Shown here: positions 26,843 through 35,773 of the stretch, piece by piece
Layout: the number at the start of each line of letters is the position of its first letter
Position numbering within the stretch: the stretch's first letter is position 1
Source of the DNA: Granulosicoccus sp964435305
Lineage (GTDB): Bacteria > Pseudomonadota > Gammaproteobacteria > Granulosicoccales > Granulosicoccaceae
DNA: 64,000 nt
Assembly: GCA_964435305.1 (NCBI GenBank)
Contig: CAYSZH010000002.1
Coordinates: 1-64,000, forward strand
Direction of reading: 5' to 3'
The notes under the pieces: generated by a model
The model's database searches: none
What the model was told of the DNA's origin: nothing
The model's input: the letters and a program-made list of their open reading frames with translations, nothing else
Translations under genes and position numbers: made by a program

Positions 26843-27895
26843 TCACGCAACCAAACGGTCGTGATCGGTGCCATTGGTAATAACTTCAATTTTATCTCTG
26901 CCATTGTCCTTGGCTCGATACAATGCCTTGTCGCTCAACCCCATGACCTGCTCTGGATCGAGCTTGTTGTGGACACCGTCAATGCCTGCAATGCCAATAC
27001 TCACCGTAACGTTAACAACGCCTTCTTCCACCTCTACGGAGAGTTGACGAACTTGATCAAGAATGCGTCGTGCGACGATTTCAGCCCCAACTACCGTTGT
27101 ACCGTGCAGAAGCAGAAAGAATTCCTCTCCTCCCAGGCGCCCTACCGTATCAGTGAGTCGACTGCTATCGGCAAGAATTTTTGCTAATTCACAAAGAACC
27201 CGATCACCGGATTTATGGCCGAACTGATCGTTAACGACCTTGAAGTGATCCACATCCAGCATGAGCATTGAAAACGGGTTGTTATATCGCCGATACAAGG
27301 CAATTTCTTTTTTCACAGCAGCATCAATAAAGCGTCGATTTTTCAGCCCAGTGAGTCCATCGGTAACCGCGAGGCTTTCAAGCTTTTTATTCAATTCTGT
27401 TAGTTGAGCATTAGCATCAGCTAGTTTTTTGTGACTTGTCTTCAGTTTGCTTAACAGTTCGACATTGTCACGCTCTAGAATTGCGTGCGCCTGCGCTTTA
27501 CGCGCCATGCTAGCAATTCGCGCATGATCATCAATGGGCTTCTCAATGTAGTCGTAAGCACCACCCTTCAAGGCTTGCAAGACAACATCAAAGCCACCGT
27601 GCGCGGTCATGATGACGGTCTTGATCGCCGGATCCATATTGGGGATTCGTTCCAGCAATTCCAAACCACTCATACCATCCATACACACATCAGTAAAAAC
27701 AATGTCGAATACATGCACGCCAAAATGCTCCAGCGCTTCTTCTGCGCTGTTTGCAGTGACAACAGTAAAACCTTCCTGCTCGAGGATAGCGGCAACCACA
27801 TCACATGTGCTTTGGTCGTCGTCGACCACCAATGCAACACTCCTGAAAAGCGGAGAATCAGTCATATTACTCGCCATTTGCCCACTAGTTACCAT
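26843..27895 (-). CDS. Response regulator with GGDEF output (diguanylate cyclase)
   Basis: A 350-residue protein. Receiver domain ~15-135: VALVVDDDQSTC (acidic pocket), DIVFTDVCMDGMSGLELL with phospho-acceptor Asp, and TVIMTAHGG and YIEKPIDD (Thr and Lys). A heptad-rich linker (~140-185) leads to a GGDEF domain: DGLTGLKNRRF, LDVDHFKVVND, and the active GGEEF within GRLGGEEFFLLL. RLTD, five residues before GGEEF, fits the RxxD inhibitory site for c-di-GMP. It should make c-di-GMP in response to a sensor kinase; none is adjacent. Several in-frame ATGs (27895, 27877, 27865) leave the exact start open. Confidence 0.92.
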   Translation of the reverse strand: MVTSGQMASNMTDSPLFRSVALVVDDDQSTCDVVAAILEQEGFTVVTANSAEEALEHFGVHVFDIVFTDVCMDGMSGLELLERIPNMDPAIKTVIMTAHGGFDVVLQALKGGAYDYIEKPIDDHARIASMARKAQAHAILERDNVELLSKLKTSHKKLADANAQLTELNKKLESLAVTDGLTGLKNRRFIDAAVKKEIALYRRYNNPFSMLMLDVDHFKVVNDQFGHKSGDRVLCELAKILADSSRLTDTVGRLGGEEFFLLLHGTTVVGAEIVARRILDQVRQLSVEVEEGVVNVTVSIGIAGIDGVHNKLDPEQVMGLSDKALYRAKDNGRDKIEVITNGTDHDRLVA

Positions 27896-28097
27896 TGGAC
27901 ACTGCTTAAAAAAGTATCAACTTGGTATACCTACTGATACCCTCATTAACGTCAAACTGGCGTATTCATGTAACAAATTTGCCTAAAATACTGAAGTAGC
28001 CCCCCTGTAGATTGTTAATCGGCGCACAATAAAGCAATGATGGCAACCCTTTTGTAAACTGTGAGCGATTTAGCATCCGGCAACGTCAGGCGATTCC

Positions 28098-29246
28098 ATG
28101 ACAACTATGGCCCCCTCTCTTCATTGTGCTTACGGGCAATTCCAGCTTCAACGCTGGCCACCTTCAAGCATCCCGACCCTACGACCCTGGGACGCTGCGG
28201 ATGAGTTGTTGCTCTCGCATATACATGAAGAGGAACAATTGACTAATACAAGCAACATCCTGTTGATCAACGACAACTTTGGTGCGCTTGCCTGTGCGCT
28301 TAATGAACATAAACTTGTGACATGGTCAGATTCCTGGATGTCGCATCACGCCTGCCGGGAGAATCTGCGGCGCAATACGCTAGATGGCTCTATACAGTTT
28401 CTGCCTTCCACCTCTACACCGACAAATTCATTTGACGTTGTTTTGTTGCGCATTCCAAAATCCTTCGCCTTACTCGAACAACAATTGACGCAGCTGAAAA
28501 CATGCATTCACTCAGATACAAAAATCATTGCCGCGGCCATGCTTAAGCACCTGTCTGCAACTGTTTTTAAATTGATGGAGAAAATTCTTGGCCCGGCGAA
28601 CACGTCACTCGCAGTAAAAAAAGCACGTCTAATATTTGCCCGTCCAACCGCTGCCAATACAACGCTCCAGTCTCCCTACCCCAGCTACTACGAGGATAAA
28701 GACACAGGGCTAAAACTGAAATCTCACGCTGGCGTTTTTTCGCAAAAGCGTTTGGATATTGGCACTCGCTTTCTTCTGTCGTATTTCGATAAAATGCCCG
28801 CAGCTACGTCGGTCGCTGATCTAGGTTGTGGAAACGGAGTATTGGGCCTGGCCTATCTGAAATTACACACGTCGGCTCATATGGCTTTTATTGATGAATC
28901 GTATTTATCGATACAATCTGCACAGGAGAATTATATGAATTTGTTTCCGGATCGCGAAATCGACGCTTCATTTGAATGTACGGATGGCCTGGAAATTACA
29001 AACAAAGAGTCACTCGACCTTATCTTATGCAACCCACCTTTTCACCAACAACATGTTGTGGATGAACATCTGGCTTTAAGAATGCTCAGGCAATCAAAAC
29101 GCTGTTTACGCACAGGAGGCGAACTTTGGATAGTGTGTAATCGCCACCTGAGCTATCGGCAACGCTTGAGGCAACTCTTTGGTCACTGCGATACAGTGGC
29201 AGAAAATAGTAAATTCACAGTACTTCGGTCTACAAAAAAGAGCTGA
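28098..29246 (+). CDS. rlmG: 23S rRNA (guanine-N2)-methyltransferase RlmG
   Basis: A 382-residue protein with the two-domain layout of RlmG/RsmC. The N-terminal degenerate half has LRPWDAADELLLSHI and ILLINDNFGALACAL, both typical of RlmG. The C-terminal catalytic half has VADLGCGNGVLGLAYLK (SAM motif I) and LILCNPPFHQQHVVDE, the NPPF motif for exocyclic-amine methylation. RlmG methylates G1835 of 23S rRNA in E. coli; length (378 there) agrees. It is a stand-alone gene. Confidence 0.92.
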   Translation: MTTMAPSLHCAYGQFQLQRWPPSSIPTLRPWDAADELLLSHIHEEEQLTNTSNILLINDNFGALACALNEHKLVTWSDSWMSHHACRENLRRNTLDGSIQFLPSTSTPTNSFDVVLLRIPKSFALLEQQLTQLKTCIHSDTKIIAAAMLKHLSATVFKLMEKILGPANTSLAVKKARLIFARPTAANTTLQSPYPSYYEDKDTGLKLKSHAGVFSQKRLDIGTRFLLSYFDKMPAATSVADLGCGNGVLGLAYLKLHTSAHMAFIDESYLSIQSAQENYMNLFPDREIDASFECTDGLEITNKESLDLILCNPPFHQQHVVDEHLALRMLRQSKRCLRTGGELWIVCNRHLSYRQRLRQLFGHCDTVAENSKFTVLRSTKKS

Positions 29247-29285
29247 TATCGCAGTCAGATTCAGCAGAATTAATCACTATAGCTA

Positions 29286-29711
29286 ATGGCAGAAAAGATG
29301 ATCCATAAAAGAATACGGTGCTTTAATACCAAAGAGACATACCCCGAACAAAATCTTGACAACGATTTGTGCCAAGCGGTAATCGCCAGAGGTGCAACGG
29401 TTTACCTGCGGGGACAATGCCCACAGAACCTCGACGACGCTAAGAACATTGCCAGCCATGACGCAGCTGAGCAAACCCATAAAGTCATGCAAAACATTCA
29501 GCAGTTGCTTGACGAATGCGGCGGATCAATGGAACACTTGGTCAAAGTGGTGGTATACATCACCGATGTGCGTCATCGAGAAGCCGTTTATCGGACGATG
29601 GGTGAATACATACAAGGCGTATACCCTGTTTCAACCGGCCTGGTGGTGCAGGCTTTGGCACGTCCGGAGTGGTTAGTGGAAATTGATGCAACTGCGGTCA
29701 TACCAGACTAA
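29286..29711 (+). CDS. RidA family protein
   Basis: A 141-residue protein of the RidA/YjgF/UK114 family. ATVYLRGQCPQNLDD, MQNIQQLLDECGGSMEHLVK and VVVYITDVRHREAVYRTMGE follow the family, and PEWLVEIDATAVIPD ends it. The Arg that binds the imine carboxylate in archetypal RidA lies in an A-R-P context (LARPEWLVEI), so deaminase activity is plausible. It is first of a RidA - DUF1028 - ArgE-like set with gaps of 44 bases and an 11-base overlap. Probably removes reactive enamine/imine intermediates of the pathway. A second ATG at 29298 is possible. Confidence 0.9.
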   Translation: MAEKMIHKRIRCFNTKETYPEQNLDNDLCQAVIARGATVYLRGQCPQNLDDAKNIASHDAAEQTHKVMQNIQQLLDECGGSMEHLVKVVVYITDVRHREAVYRTMGEYIQGVYPVSTGLVVQALARPEWLVEIDATAVIPD

Positions 29712-29755
29712 GCCACGCCTATGATCCGCTATCCAAATAAATTAGAGAGACCCGC

Positions 29756-30430
29756 ATGACATTCTCAATAGTTGCGCGTTGCAACAACACAAATATGTTG
29801 GGCATGGCAATCGCTTCTTCATCTCCAGCTGTTGCAGCACGTTGCTCTTTTGTAGAAGCAGGAATTGGTGCGGTAGCGACTCAAAATGTGACTAATCCTG
29901 CTATTGGCACATACGCACTCGCTCAACTCAGTCAGGGAAAATCGGCACCTGAGGTAATAAATCAATTACCTGGTTTCGATCAACACCTCAACTATCGACA
30001 AGTACTGATTGTTGATCGCAACGGCACCAGCGCCATTCATTCTGGCGGTAATGCATTGGGTATCTGGGCAGAAGCAAAAGACACAAACGTCGCAGCTGGC
30101 GGTAATTTGCTTGCCAACGAGCAAGTCCCGACTGTGATGGTAGAAGCGCTTCTTGAAAGCACCGGCCATTTAGGTGAGCGCTTACTACTAGCCATGAACG
30201 CAGGTCTTAAACAAGGCGGTGAAGCTGGCCCTATTCATTCTGCAGGCATCAAAATTGTGGACACAGTAAGTTGGCCTATAGTTGACCTGCGTTGTGACTG
30301 GACTGAGAAATGCCCCCTGCATGAGTTACAAACGGCCTGGGCGGTATACCAACCACAAATCTCAGATTACATTAGTAGAGCGTTAGATCCTGCAATAGCA
30401 CCAGGATACGGAGTCGCAGGTGACCCATGA
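29756..30430 (+). CDS. DUF1028 family (Ntn-hydrolase-like) protein
   Basis: A 224-residue protein matching DUF1028: MTFSIVARCNNTNMLGMAIA, SSPAVAARCSFVEAGIGAVA, TQNVTNPAIGTYAL and AGGNLLANEQV. The family has an N-terminal-nucleophile-hydrolase-like plan and probably hydrolyses an amide or lactam; the true substrate is unproven. AGAGAG precedes the ATG. Its end overlaps the ArgE-like gene start by 11 bases. Genomic pairing with RidA and M20 peptidases points to stepwise breakdown of an N-acyl or cyclic nitrogen compound. Confidence 0.9.
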   Translation: MTFSIVARCNNTNMLGMAIASSSPAVAARCSFVEAGIGAVATQNVTNPAIGTYALAQLSQGKSAPEVINQLPGFDQHLNYRQVLIVDRNGTSAIHSGGNALGIWAEAKDTNVAAGGNLLANEQVPTVMVEALLESTGHLGERLLLAMNAGLKQGGEAGPIHSAGIKIVDTVSWPIVDLRCDWTEKCPLHELQTAWAVYQPQISDYISRALDPAIAPGYGVAGDP

Positions 30431-31601
30431 ATTGGGCTCTACAATGAGTACCAAGGCAATTCTGGAGCGACTCATTGCATTTGATACCGTGAGCCGCCAC
30501 TCCAACATGGCGCTTATTCACTATGTGCAATCACTGCTGTCCGAACATAAAATAGATTCAAAGCTGATTCCCAGCGACGATGCGAAAAAGGCCAACCTGT
30601 ATGCCATGGTAGGGCCAGATAAATCTGGCGGTGTCATGCTGTCTGGCCATACCGATGTCGTACCCATTGACGGACAAAACTGGACAAAGCCGGCTTTCAA
30701 ACTGACAGAAGAAAATGAGCGCTACTACGGTAGAGGCACAACCGACATGAAAGGGTTTATTGCCAGCGCTTTGTCCATAGCCATTGAAGCGTCGCAACAC
30801 AAACTGCGCTCGCCCTTACACATCGCATTGTCCTACGATGAAGAAATTGGTTGTGTCGGCGTTCACTCCATGATTTCGATGTTACAAAATTCACCTTCTA
30901 AACCCAGCATATGCATTGTGGGTGAACCCACAAGCCTTAATGTGGCAACAGCGCATAAAGGCAAAACCGCTATTCGCGTCAAATGCACAGGCCAAGAAGG
31001 GCATTCAGCACTGGCTCCAAAAGCTCTTAATGCGATTTATATGGCGAGCGACATTATCAGCATCATTCGGGATACACAAAACTCAATCAAACGTCGTTGC
31101 AGCAAGCAACAAATTGAGGACGTTGACTACACAACACTCCATGTTGGTAAGATCAACGCTGGAGTTGCTTTAAACATAGTGCCTAATTCCTGCATTTTTG
31201 ATTTTGAAATCAGAAATGTCGCTGGGGATGATCCGAATACTATCCTGGACAACATAAAAAAGCGCGCAGATGAAATGTTGGCACCATTAAAATCTGAATT
31301 TAGTCAAGCCGATCTTAACTACACAATCATCAATCAGTACCCTGGCCTCGACACACCATTGGATTCTCAGGTGGTTGAATTTGTGAAGTCACTGACCGGC
31401 GCACATAACACCACCACTGTAGCGTTCGGAACCGAAGGCGGTTTGTTTTCATCTGTCTTATCGGTTCCAACCGTTGTTTGTGGGCCAGGCTCAATGGATC
31501 AGGGGCACAAACCCGACGAATACATAGAAAAATCAGAATTGAAGCGCTGCGATGATATGCTGGCTAAGCTTTTGCACTTTCTGCAAAAAAATAAAATTTG
31601 A
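30420..31601 (+). CDS. ArgE-like M20 amidohydrolase (acetylornithine deacetylase family)
   Basis: A 393-residue M20 metallopeptidase. VMLSGHTDVVPIDG supplies the first zinc His and Asp, YGRGTTDMKGFIAS the bridging Asp, YDEEIGCVGVHSMI the catalytic Glu, and IVGEPTSLNVATAHKGK the next ligand; FGTEGGLFSS and CGPGSMDQGHKPDEYI end the site. Annotated ArgE resemblance is strong but the RidA/DUF1028 context suggests catabolic deacylation, not arginine synthesis. I chose GTG at 30420, six bases after GGAG and overlapping the upstream stop; ATG at 30444 lacks a site. Confidence 0.88.
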   Translation: MTHELGSTMSTKAILERLIAFDTVSRHSNMALIHYVQSLLSEHKIDSKLIPSDDAKKANLYAMVGPDKSGGVMLSGHTDVVPIDGQNWTKPAFKLTEENERYYGRGTTDMKGFIASALSIAIEASQHKLRSPLHIALSYDEEIGCVGVHSMISMLQNSPSKPSICIVGEPTSLNVATAHKGKTAIRVKCTGQEGHSALAPKALNAIYMASDIISIIRDTQNSIKRRCSKQQIEDVDYTTLHVGKINAGVALNIVPNSCIFDFEIRNVAGDDPNTILDNIKKRADEMLAPLKSEFSQADLNYTIINQYPGLDTPLDSQVVEFVKSLTGAHNTTTVAFGTEGGLFSSVLSVPTVVCGPGSMDQGHKPDEYIEKSELKRCDDMLAKLLHFLQKNKI

Positions 31602-31655
31602 TAGAACTCGGTTGAAATACGGGTGCTTGTCACACCCCATTCTACATTGACAACT

Positions 31656-32843
31656 TTAAGTATCAGCCGACTTGGACACATGCTTGCCCAGATATTGCGC
31701 AAAGTCATAGTTGGGCCGTTCCAGGTGTGACAATGGACCTGGCGATGCCAGTTTAGAGCAGAGGCCTTTATATACTTTTTCTGTGCACCCTCTATCTTCA
31801 ACATTCACCTCGTCTAGCAACGTTTTTAGTGATGTAAAGTGCTGTTGTGCTTCAGCGTCGTTCACATAATCTGGCGACATACCTCCACCAAAAAGAATTT
31901 TAACTTGCCCTACTCCCTGTGGATGCAAGGAAAGGTACCAAAAGTACCCTGGAGTGAGCGTAATTAACAAACTTGGATAAATGGCCAGTAAATAGGTTGT
32001 ACGACGCCTGTCGTCCTTCATGCGCGTATTGCTTGGATGTGCGATTGCAATTTTTAGCGAATCATCTTTTAGAATGGTATGGTAGTTAAACGCAGCGCTG
32101 CCCGGCGGGCAAACCATCTCTTCAAGTTTTGACAGGCCTCCTATCGTACCGCGATGACAAACGGGCAAGTGGTAGCTTTCCATAAAATTTTCAGCTAACA
32201 CTTTCCAGTTTGTATCCCATAAATGAGTTTCGAAAAACGTTTCTTGATACTCCGCCATGCCATAGTCATCAATTAGGGCTTCTACCTCAGCCAATTGTGT
32301 GTGAACAGACGTAGCATCAGAGTTGAGCGTTATCATAATCCACCCCAACCACTCTTCACATCTGATTTGGGGGAGTTGCATACCTTCCTTACAGAATGAT
32401 GCGTTGGCCTGCATTGCCGGCGCACCACGCAAGCTTCCATCAAGCTCGTAAGTCCAGGCATGATAGGGACACACTATTGATCGGGTTTTACCCTTACCCT
32501 CGAGTAAAGTCGACATACGATGCAGACAAACATTCGATTGGGCGCGCAATTGATTATCGCTGTCGCGGATCACCATAACCGGCTGCCCAGCGAGCTCTAG
32601 TGTGATGTACTCCCCAGGCTCTGTGATAGACGATGCGCGCCCTGCACAAAACCAGTCTTTTGAAAAAATGGTTTCGAGTTCGGCTTCGAGAAAATCAGCT
32701 GATGTGTACACACTGCTTGGCATCGCATGGGCTGTTTCAAAGGGTACAGAATTGGTCGCCAATAATTCTGTGATCGCCTTGCTATTGTTAAGCCCCATAC
32801 CAAGCTCTGCATCGTTTGTGGTTTTTTCCAAATTAGTCGCCAC
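31656..32843 (-). CDS. Rieske [2Fe-2S] ring-hydroxylating-type oxygenase, alpha subunit
   Basis: A 395-residue oxygenase. Rieske ligands are CLHRM (Cys106, His108) and CPYHAW (Cys125, His128). Mononuclear iron ligands fit NFMESYHLPVCH (His225, His230) with a distal Asp in NVEDRGCTEK. The MESYHLPVCH context is typical of demethylating oxygenases of quaternary amines (glycine betaine, stachydrine, carnitine, choline) rather than aromatic dioxygenases. No reductase gene is adjacent. It is convergent with the ArgE-like gene, 54 bases away. GTG at 32843 sits only two bases after GAGG; ATG at 32798 is an alternative. Confidence 0.87.
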   Translation of the reverse strand: MATNLEKTTNDAELGMGLNNSKAITELLATNSVPFETAHAMPSSVYTSADFLEAELETIFSKDWFCAGRASSITEPGEYITLELAGQPVMVIRDSDNQLRAQSNVCLHRMSTLLEGKGKTRSIVCPYHAWTYELDGSLRGAPAMQANASFCKEGMQLPQIRCEEWLGWIMITLNSDATSVHTQLAEVEALIDDYGMAEYQETFFETHLWDTNWKVLAENFMESYHLPVCHRGTIGGLSKLEEMVCPPGSAAFNYHTILKDDSLKIAIAHPSNTRMKDDRRRTTYLLAIYPSLLITLTPGYFWYLSLHPQGVGQVKILFGGGMSPDYVNDAEAQQHFTSLKTLLDEVNVEDRGCTEKVYKGLCSKLASPGPLSHLERPNYDFAQYLGKHVSKSADT

Positions 32844-32900
32844 AACCTCAATGACCCTTCGCTATTTATCGTATTACTCAAGCTAACACATTTGAGGCAG

Positions 32901-32924
32901 AAAAAAGGGCGCTAAAAGCGCCCC
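32901..32924 (-). terminator. Intrinsic terminator of the GlsB-type gene
   Basis: Minus-strand stem GGGCGCT/AGCGCCC with a three-base loop followed by TTTTTT, 50 bases past the stop at 32974. Classic Rho-independent terminator; it separates this gene from the Rieske gene downstream on the same strand. Confidence 0.9.
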
Positions 32925-32973
32925 AGGGTGACTAAAATGGTACTTATCGCTTTACATCAAAACCACACAGGCT

Positions 32974-33225
32974 TTATTTTTTGCGAACAATCCCAACAAT
33001 AATCAATAATACAATAGCGCCCACTAACGCCGTTACAAACGAGCCAATTAGTCCACCACCTGCGCTGGCTCCCAATGCACTGAACAAGACGCCCCCAATA
33101 AAAGCGCCGAGTATCCCAACAACAATGTTGGTAACAAGCGTGTTGTTTTTACCCACTACCTTACCAGCCAAAGCACCCGCGACAGCACCAATCACAATCC
33201 ATACAACTAAACCAATCGGATCCAT
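32974..33225 (-). CDS. GlsB/YeaQ/YmgE family membrane protein
   Basis: An 83-residue protein of three glycine-rich transmembrane segments: GLVVWIVIGAVAGALAGKVV, TNIVVGILGAFIGGVLFSAL and GSFVTALVGAIVLLIIVGIV. This is the Transgly_assoc family, induced by stress in several bacteria, of unknown mechanism. AGGAG lies upstream of the ATG (aaaggagagttgttATG). It is monocistronic with a clear terminator. Confidence 0.93.
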   Translation of the reverse strand: MDPIGLVVWIVIGAVAGALAGKVVGKNNTLVTNIVVGILGAFIGGVLFSALGASAGGGLIGSFVTALVGAIVLLIIVGIVRKK

Positions 33226-33461
33226 AACAACTCTCCTTTGTGAGTAAGATCAATATTAAAGAAACTGATAGAAGCAACCGTTCCCACAGCCTCTAGACAT
33301 GCCCTATATGATAATCCACTCTATGCAAAGGTCCGCTACATACTGACAATCTGTCACAAATACCGGAGCTGCACATACAATCATTAACATTCAATGGCTA
33401 TTAACCAGCGTGATTACGGATGTTTTTCGATTCATTACGATATCAAAAATGCATTCACCAA

Positions 33462-34022
33462 TCAGACAACAAATTGACGACGATAGATCGACTCCGAACT
33501 AAGCAAATAGCGATGGCATTCCTCTGGATTAAATTGCGCGACACTGCGTAGTGGCATTATGTTTGTCGTATGTGGCTCAGCTTGTCTAAATTTTTCGAGA
33601 TAAGCATCACCGCATAAAAACTGCCTTCCATCTTCTGTGTTCACTCGATAGCAAGGCGTCTCTATCATACAAAGTTTTTTTGCCTGAACAATAGGGAGAA
33701 GGTAATGACTAAAAAAAGCCAGTAGTAGCATACGGGTATGCGTACCGTCCACATCGGGATCTGGCACTATAATAATTTTGGAAAATGGGACGGCAGTGGG
33801 GTCGCAATTCTCTGCAAGGCCACACCCAAGCACCTCAAGGAGTTTGATGCATTGTTCGTTATTTGAGACGCGCCCTAAGCTTGCATCTCGAACCGAAATA
33901 AATTTTCCCCGAATCGAATATACCTGTTGTATCTGCTGATTGATCGCCTGCTTTAGCGCATTTTCAGCAGAAATACCTTCGACAATAAAGAGTTCTTTTT
34001 TAATCAGGACAGCAATCGATTT
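33462..34022 (-). pseudogene. Orphan TOPRIM domain of a GyrB/ParE-like protein
   Basis: An open frame of 187 codons encodes only the TOPRIM part of a type II topoisomerase B subunit. ELFIVEGISAENALKQ parallels the catalytic-Glu EGDSA motif, SIRGKFISVRDA parallels PLRGKILNVE, and IIIVPDPDVDGTHTRMLLLA carries the metal-binding DxDxD. PLRSVAQFNPEE, then SESIYRRQFVV corresponds to the GLGEMNP end of ParE. The GHKL ATPase and transducer domains are missing. No ATG occurs before 33833, where it would cut off the Glu motif. In another frame just upstream LKIDCCPD recalls the family's KLADC strand before a stop. Most likely a decayed, diverged gyrB/parE copy, though the long intact frame leaves room for a functional domain with a non-ATG start. 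Confidence 0.7.
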
Positions 34023-34038
34023 TCAACGTGTGAACGTT

Positions 34039-34641
34039 TTAAAGCGTGAACAAAGTGACGTTGAGTAAATTGGCACTGCCGGTGACATCAGATTTAAAAA
34101 ATACAAAAACCTTGACAGTGTCATTACCACCAGCCCAGGTGGTGGTCAATAAATCCCCCTCTGGAATATCTACAGATATCGGAGCTTTGCCCACTAATGT
34201 GTTCATTCTTTCGGCGATAACATCGGAAGCGTCCTGACCATCGAGCACCAGTGAACAAGAGGTTGACTGCGCATCTTTAAAATCTGGAAATGTCTCTATG
34301 AAATCCGCTGGGGGCGCTGATTGAACCAAGCCAAGCCTGAATATGCGTTCTGATAGTCGAACATCCCATCCTTGCAATAGCTTTGGATTGTCGATGGGGC
34401 TAAACCGTTCCAGATCTTCCCCGGTCATGCTGCCCCAGGCGAACCGCAGAGCCATGTCCTGAATCTTTTTCACGTCAGGCACGGTGGTATAGCAAGTGGA
34501 GTTAAACAAGAAGACCGGATCGACTGCTTCTTCAGCGGCTCCTGCCACGCCTGCCGACGTAGAATCGGTTTGCGAAAGAGCGTTACCGCAGCTCAATACA
34601 AAGAATAAGGATACTATCAGGAATCTATACATTGCATTCAT
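34039..34641 (-). CDS. Secreted protein of unknown function
   Basis: A 200-residue protein with a signal peptide (MYRFLIVSLFFVLSCGNAL, cleavage near ALS-Q). After an Ala/Glu linker, a domain holds NSTCYTTVPDVKKIQDMALR and later STSCSLVLDGQDASDVIAER, two Cys that could form a disulfide. The C-terminal half is beta-like (VKVFVFFKSDVTGSANLLNV). I do not recognise the family. It starts two bases after the stop of the upstream lipoprotein gene, so they are an operon and may act together in the envelope. Confidence 0.68.
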   Translation of the reverse strand: MNAMYRFLIVSLFFVLSCGNALSQTDSTSAGVAGAAEEAVDPVFLFNSTCYTTVPDVKKIQDMALRFAWGSMTGEDLERFSPIDNPKLLQGWDVRLSERIFRLGLVQSAPPADFIETFPDFKDAQSTSCSLVLDGQDASDVIAERMNTLVGKAPISVDIPEGDLLTTTWAGGNDTVKVFVFFKSDVTGSANLLNVTLFTL

Positions 34642-34643
34642 TG

Positions 34644-35594
34644 TTATTCAACCACCTTCATACGCGTTCGAATCACCATATCACCTCGTACCTCAGCTGT
34701 ATTCAAAACACGCTCATACCGGACCACCAATTTGTCTGGATAACCCTGCAACAAGGCTAAGGCATCAGGCGGCATGGAAAAATTACCGGTATCTGGAGCG
34801 ATGCATCGACCAGGAAACTCTATGAAATTATCGTTTATATCCAAGCCGCGAAATGTAATTTGGATATAAACGTCAGGGTCCGATCCAGGGATCCATGAAA
34901 ACACGGTGTTTTCGTTTAACGGTTCATCAAAATCAGGGCTCAAGCGAACCGGTACTAAGGGCTCAACTAGCGGTATCGACAAGGTTTGCGGGAAGACATC
35001 ACCGAGAACGTATAGACTAGCATTCGCGGGTATTGGACCAGGTAGTGAATTATTTTCGTATCTGATTTCGTCTGAGGATGCATCAAGGCCAATCTGTGCC
35101 CATGGCCCCTGCGGTGTATCAATTGTAAGCGCTGGTCCGCCACTCACCTGCGTGCTACTACTGGAGCCATTATCATCGTCATTACCGCTATTCATATTAT
35201 CAACCGGGATTCCCGGATTCAGGCTGTCTATGTCACAACGACCCACATCTGGGTCAGCGAATCCCAACAGATCCTCAATAACAAATTCATCATTAAGCTG
35301 GAATAAACTGACACCGGCATCGTTACTACCTAATGGCGCAGTATCACTTCGAAAAAAGAAGGCGTTAACAAACCATAACGTTCTGGTGCTCTGGGTATCA
35401 GCTCCATTTAATCCATTGACTACGACACCAGGTCTATTATCTGAATTTTCGGCAACAATTTCGGCTCCAACAGGGTCGGGTGAATCGCTGCTGCATGCTG
35501 CGATCAATGACAAGCTAAGGATCGCCGCAGACCAAGGAATATAAGTCGCTGTACCCGATGTACGATTTTTTCGCATGTTCATTGAGATATTCAT
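34644..35594 (-). CDS. Lipoprotein, member of an unrecognised two-copy family
   Basis: About 316 residues with a lipoprotein signal (AAILSLSLIAACSSDSPDP). An Asn/Ser-rich linker sits near the middle. The C-terminal 150 residues align with the lipoprotein at 40012-40854: TLSIPLVEPLVPVRLSP, NTVFSWIPGSDPDVYIQIT, RCIAPDTGNFSMPPDALALL and RGDMVIRTRM match the other's corresponding segments. The fold reads as beta sandwich. Function unknown. ATG at 35594 is closely preceded by AGG; ATGs at 35582 and 35576 are alternatives. Operon with the 34039 gene. Confidence 0.68.
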   Translation of the reverse strand: MNISMNMRKNRTSGTATYIPWSAAILSLSLIAACSSDSPDPVGAEIVAENSDNRPGVVVNGLNGADTQSTRTLWFVNAFFFRSDTAPLGSNDAGVSLFQLNDEFVIEDLLGFADPDVGRCDIDSLNPGIPVDNMNSGNDDDNGSSSSTQVSGGPALTIDTPQGPWAQIGLDASSDEIRYENNSLPGPIPANASLYVLGDVFPQTLSIPLVEPLVPVRLSPDFDEPLNENTVFSWIPGSDPDVYIQITFRGLDINDNFIEFPGRCIAPDTGNFSMPPDALALLQGYPDKLVVRYERVLNTAEVRGDMVIRTRMKVVE

Positions 35595-35773
35595 TACCTG
35601 CACTATTATAAGCACCTTACGGATCGAATGAATACGCCTGAACCATTAATTCATGTCGCATGACCGGCTGCAGATATTTATTACCCAGTATTTTAGGATG
35701 CACGCTCTTTAAAAAGCATGCCACTCATGAGTAATCAGCAACAGTGTCCCGGCTAGACGCTTGCCAGAAACAT

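Noticed and set aside
34906..35544. 212-codon plus-strand ORF opposite a lipoprotein gene
   Set aside because: Shadow frame; the minus-strand gene has a lipobox and a paralogue.
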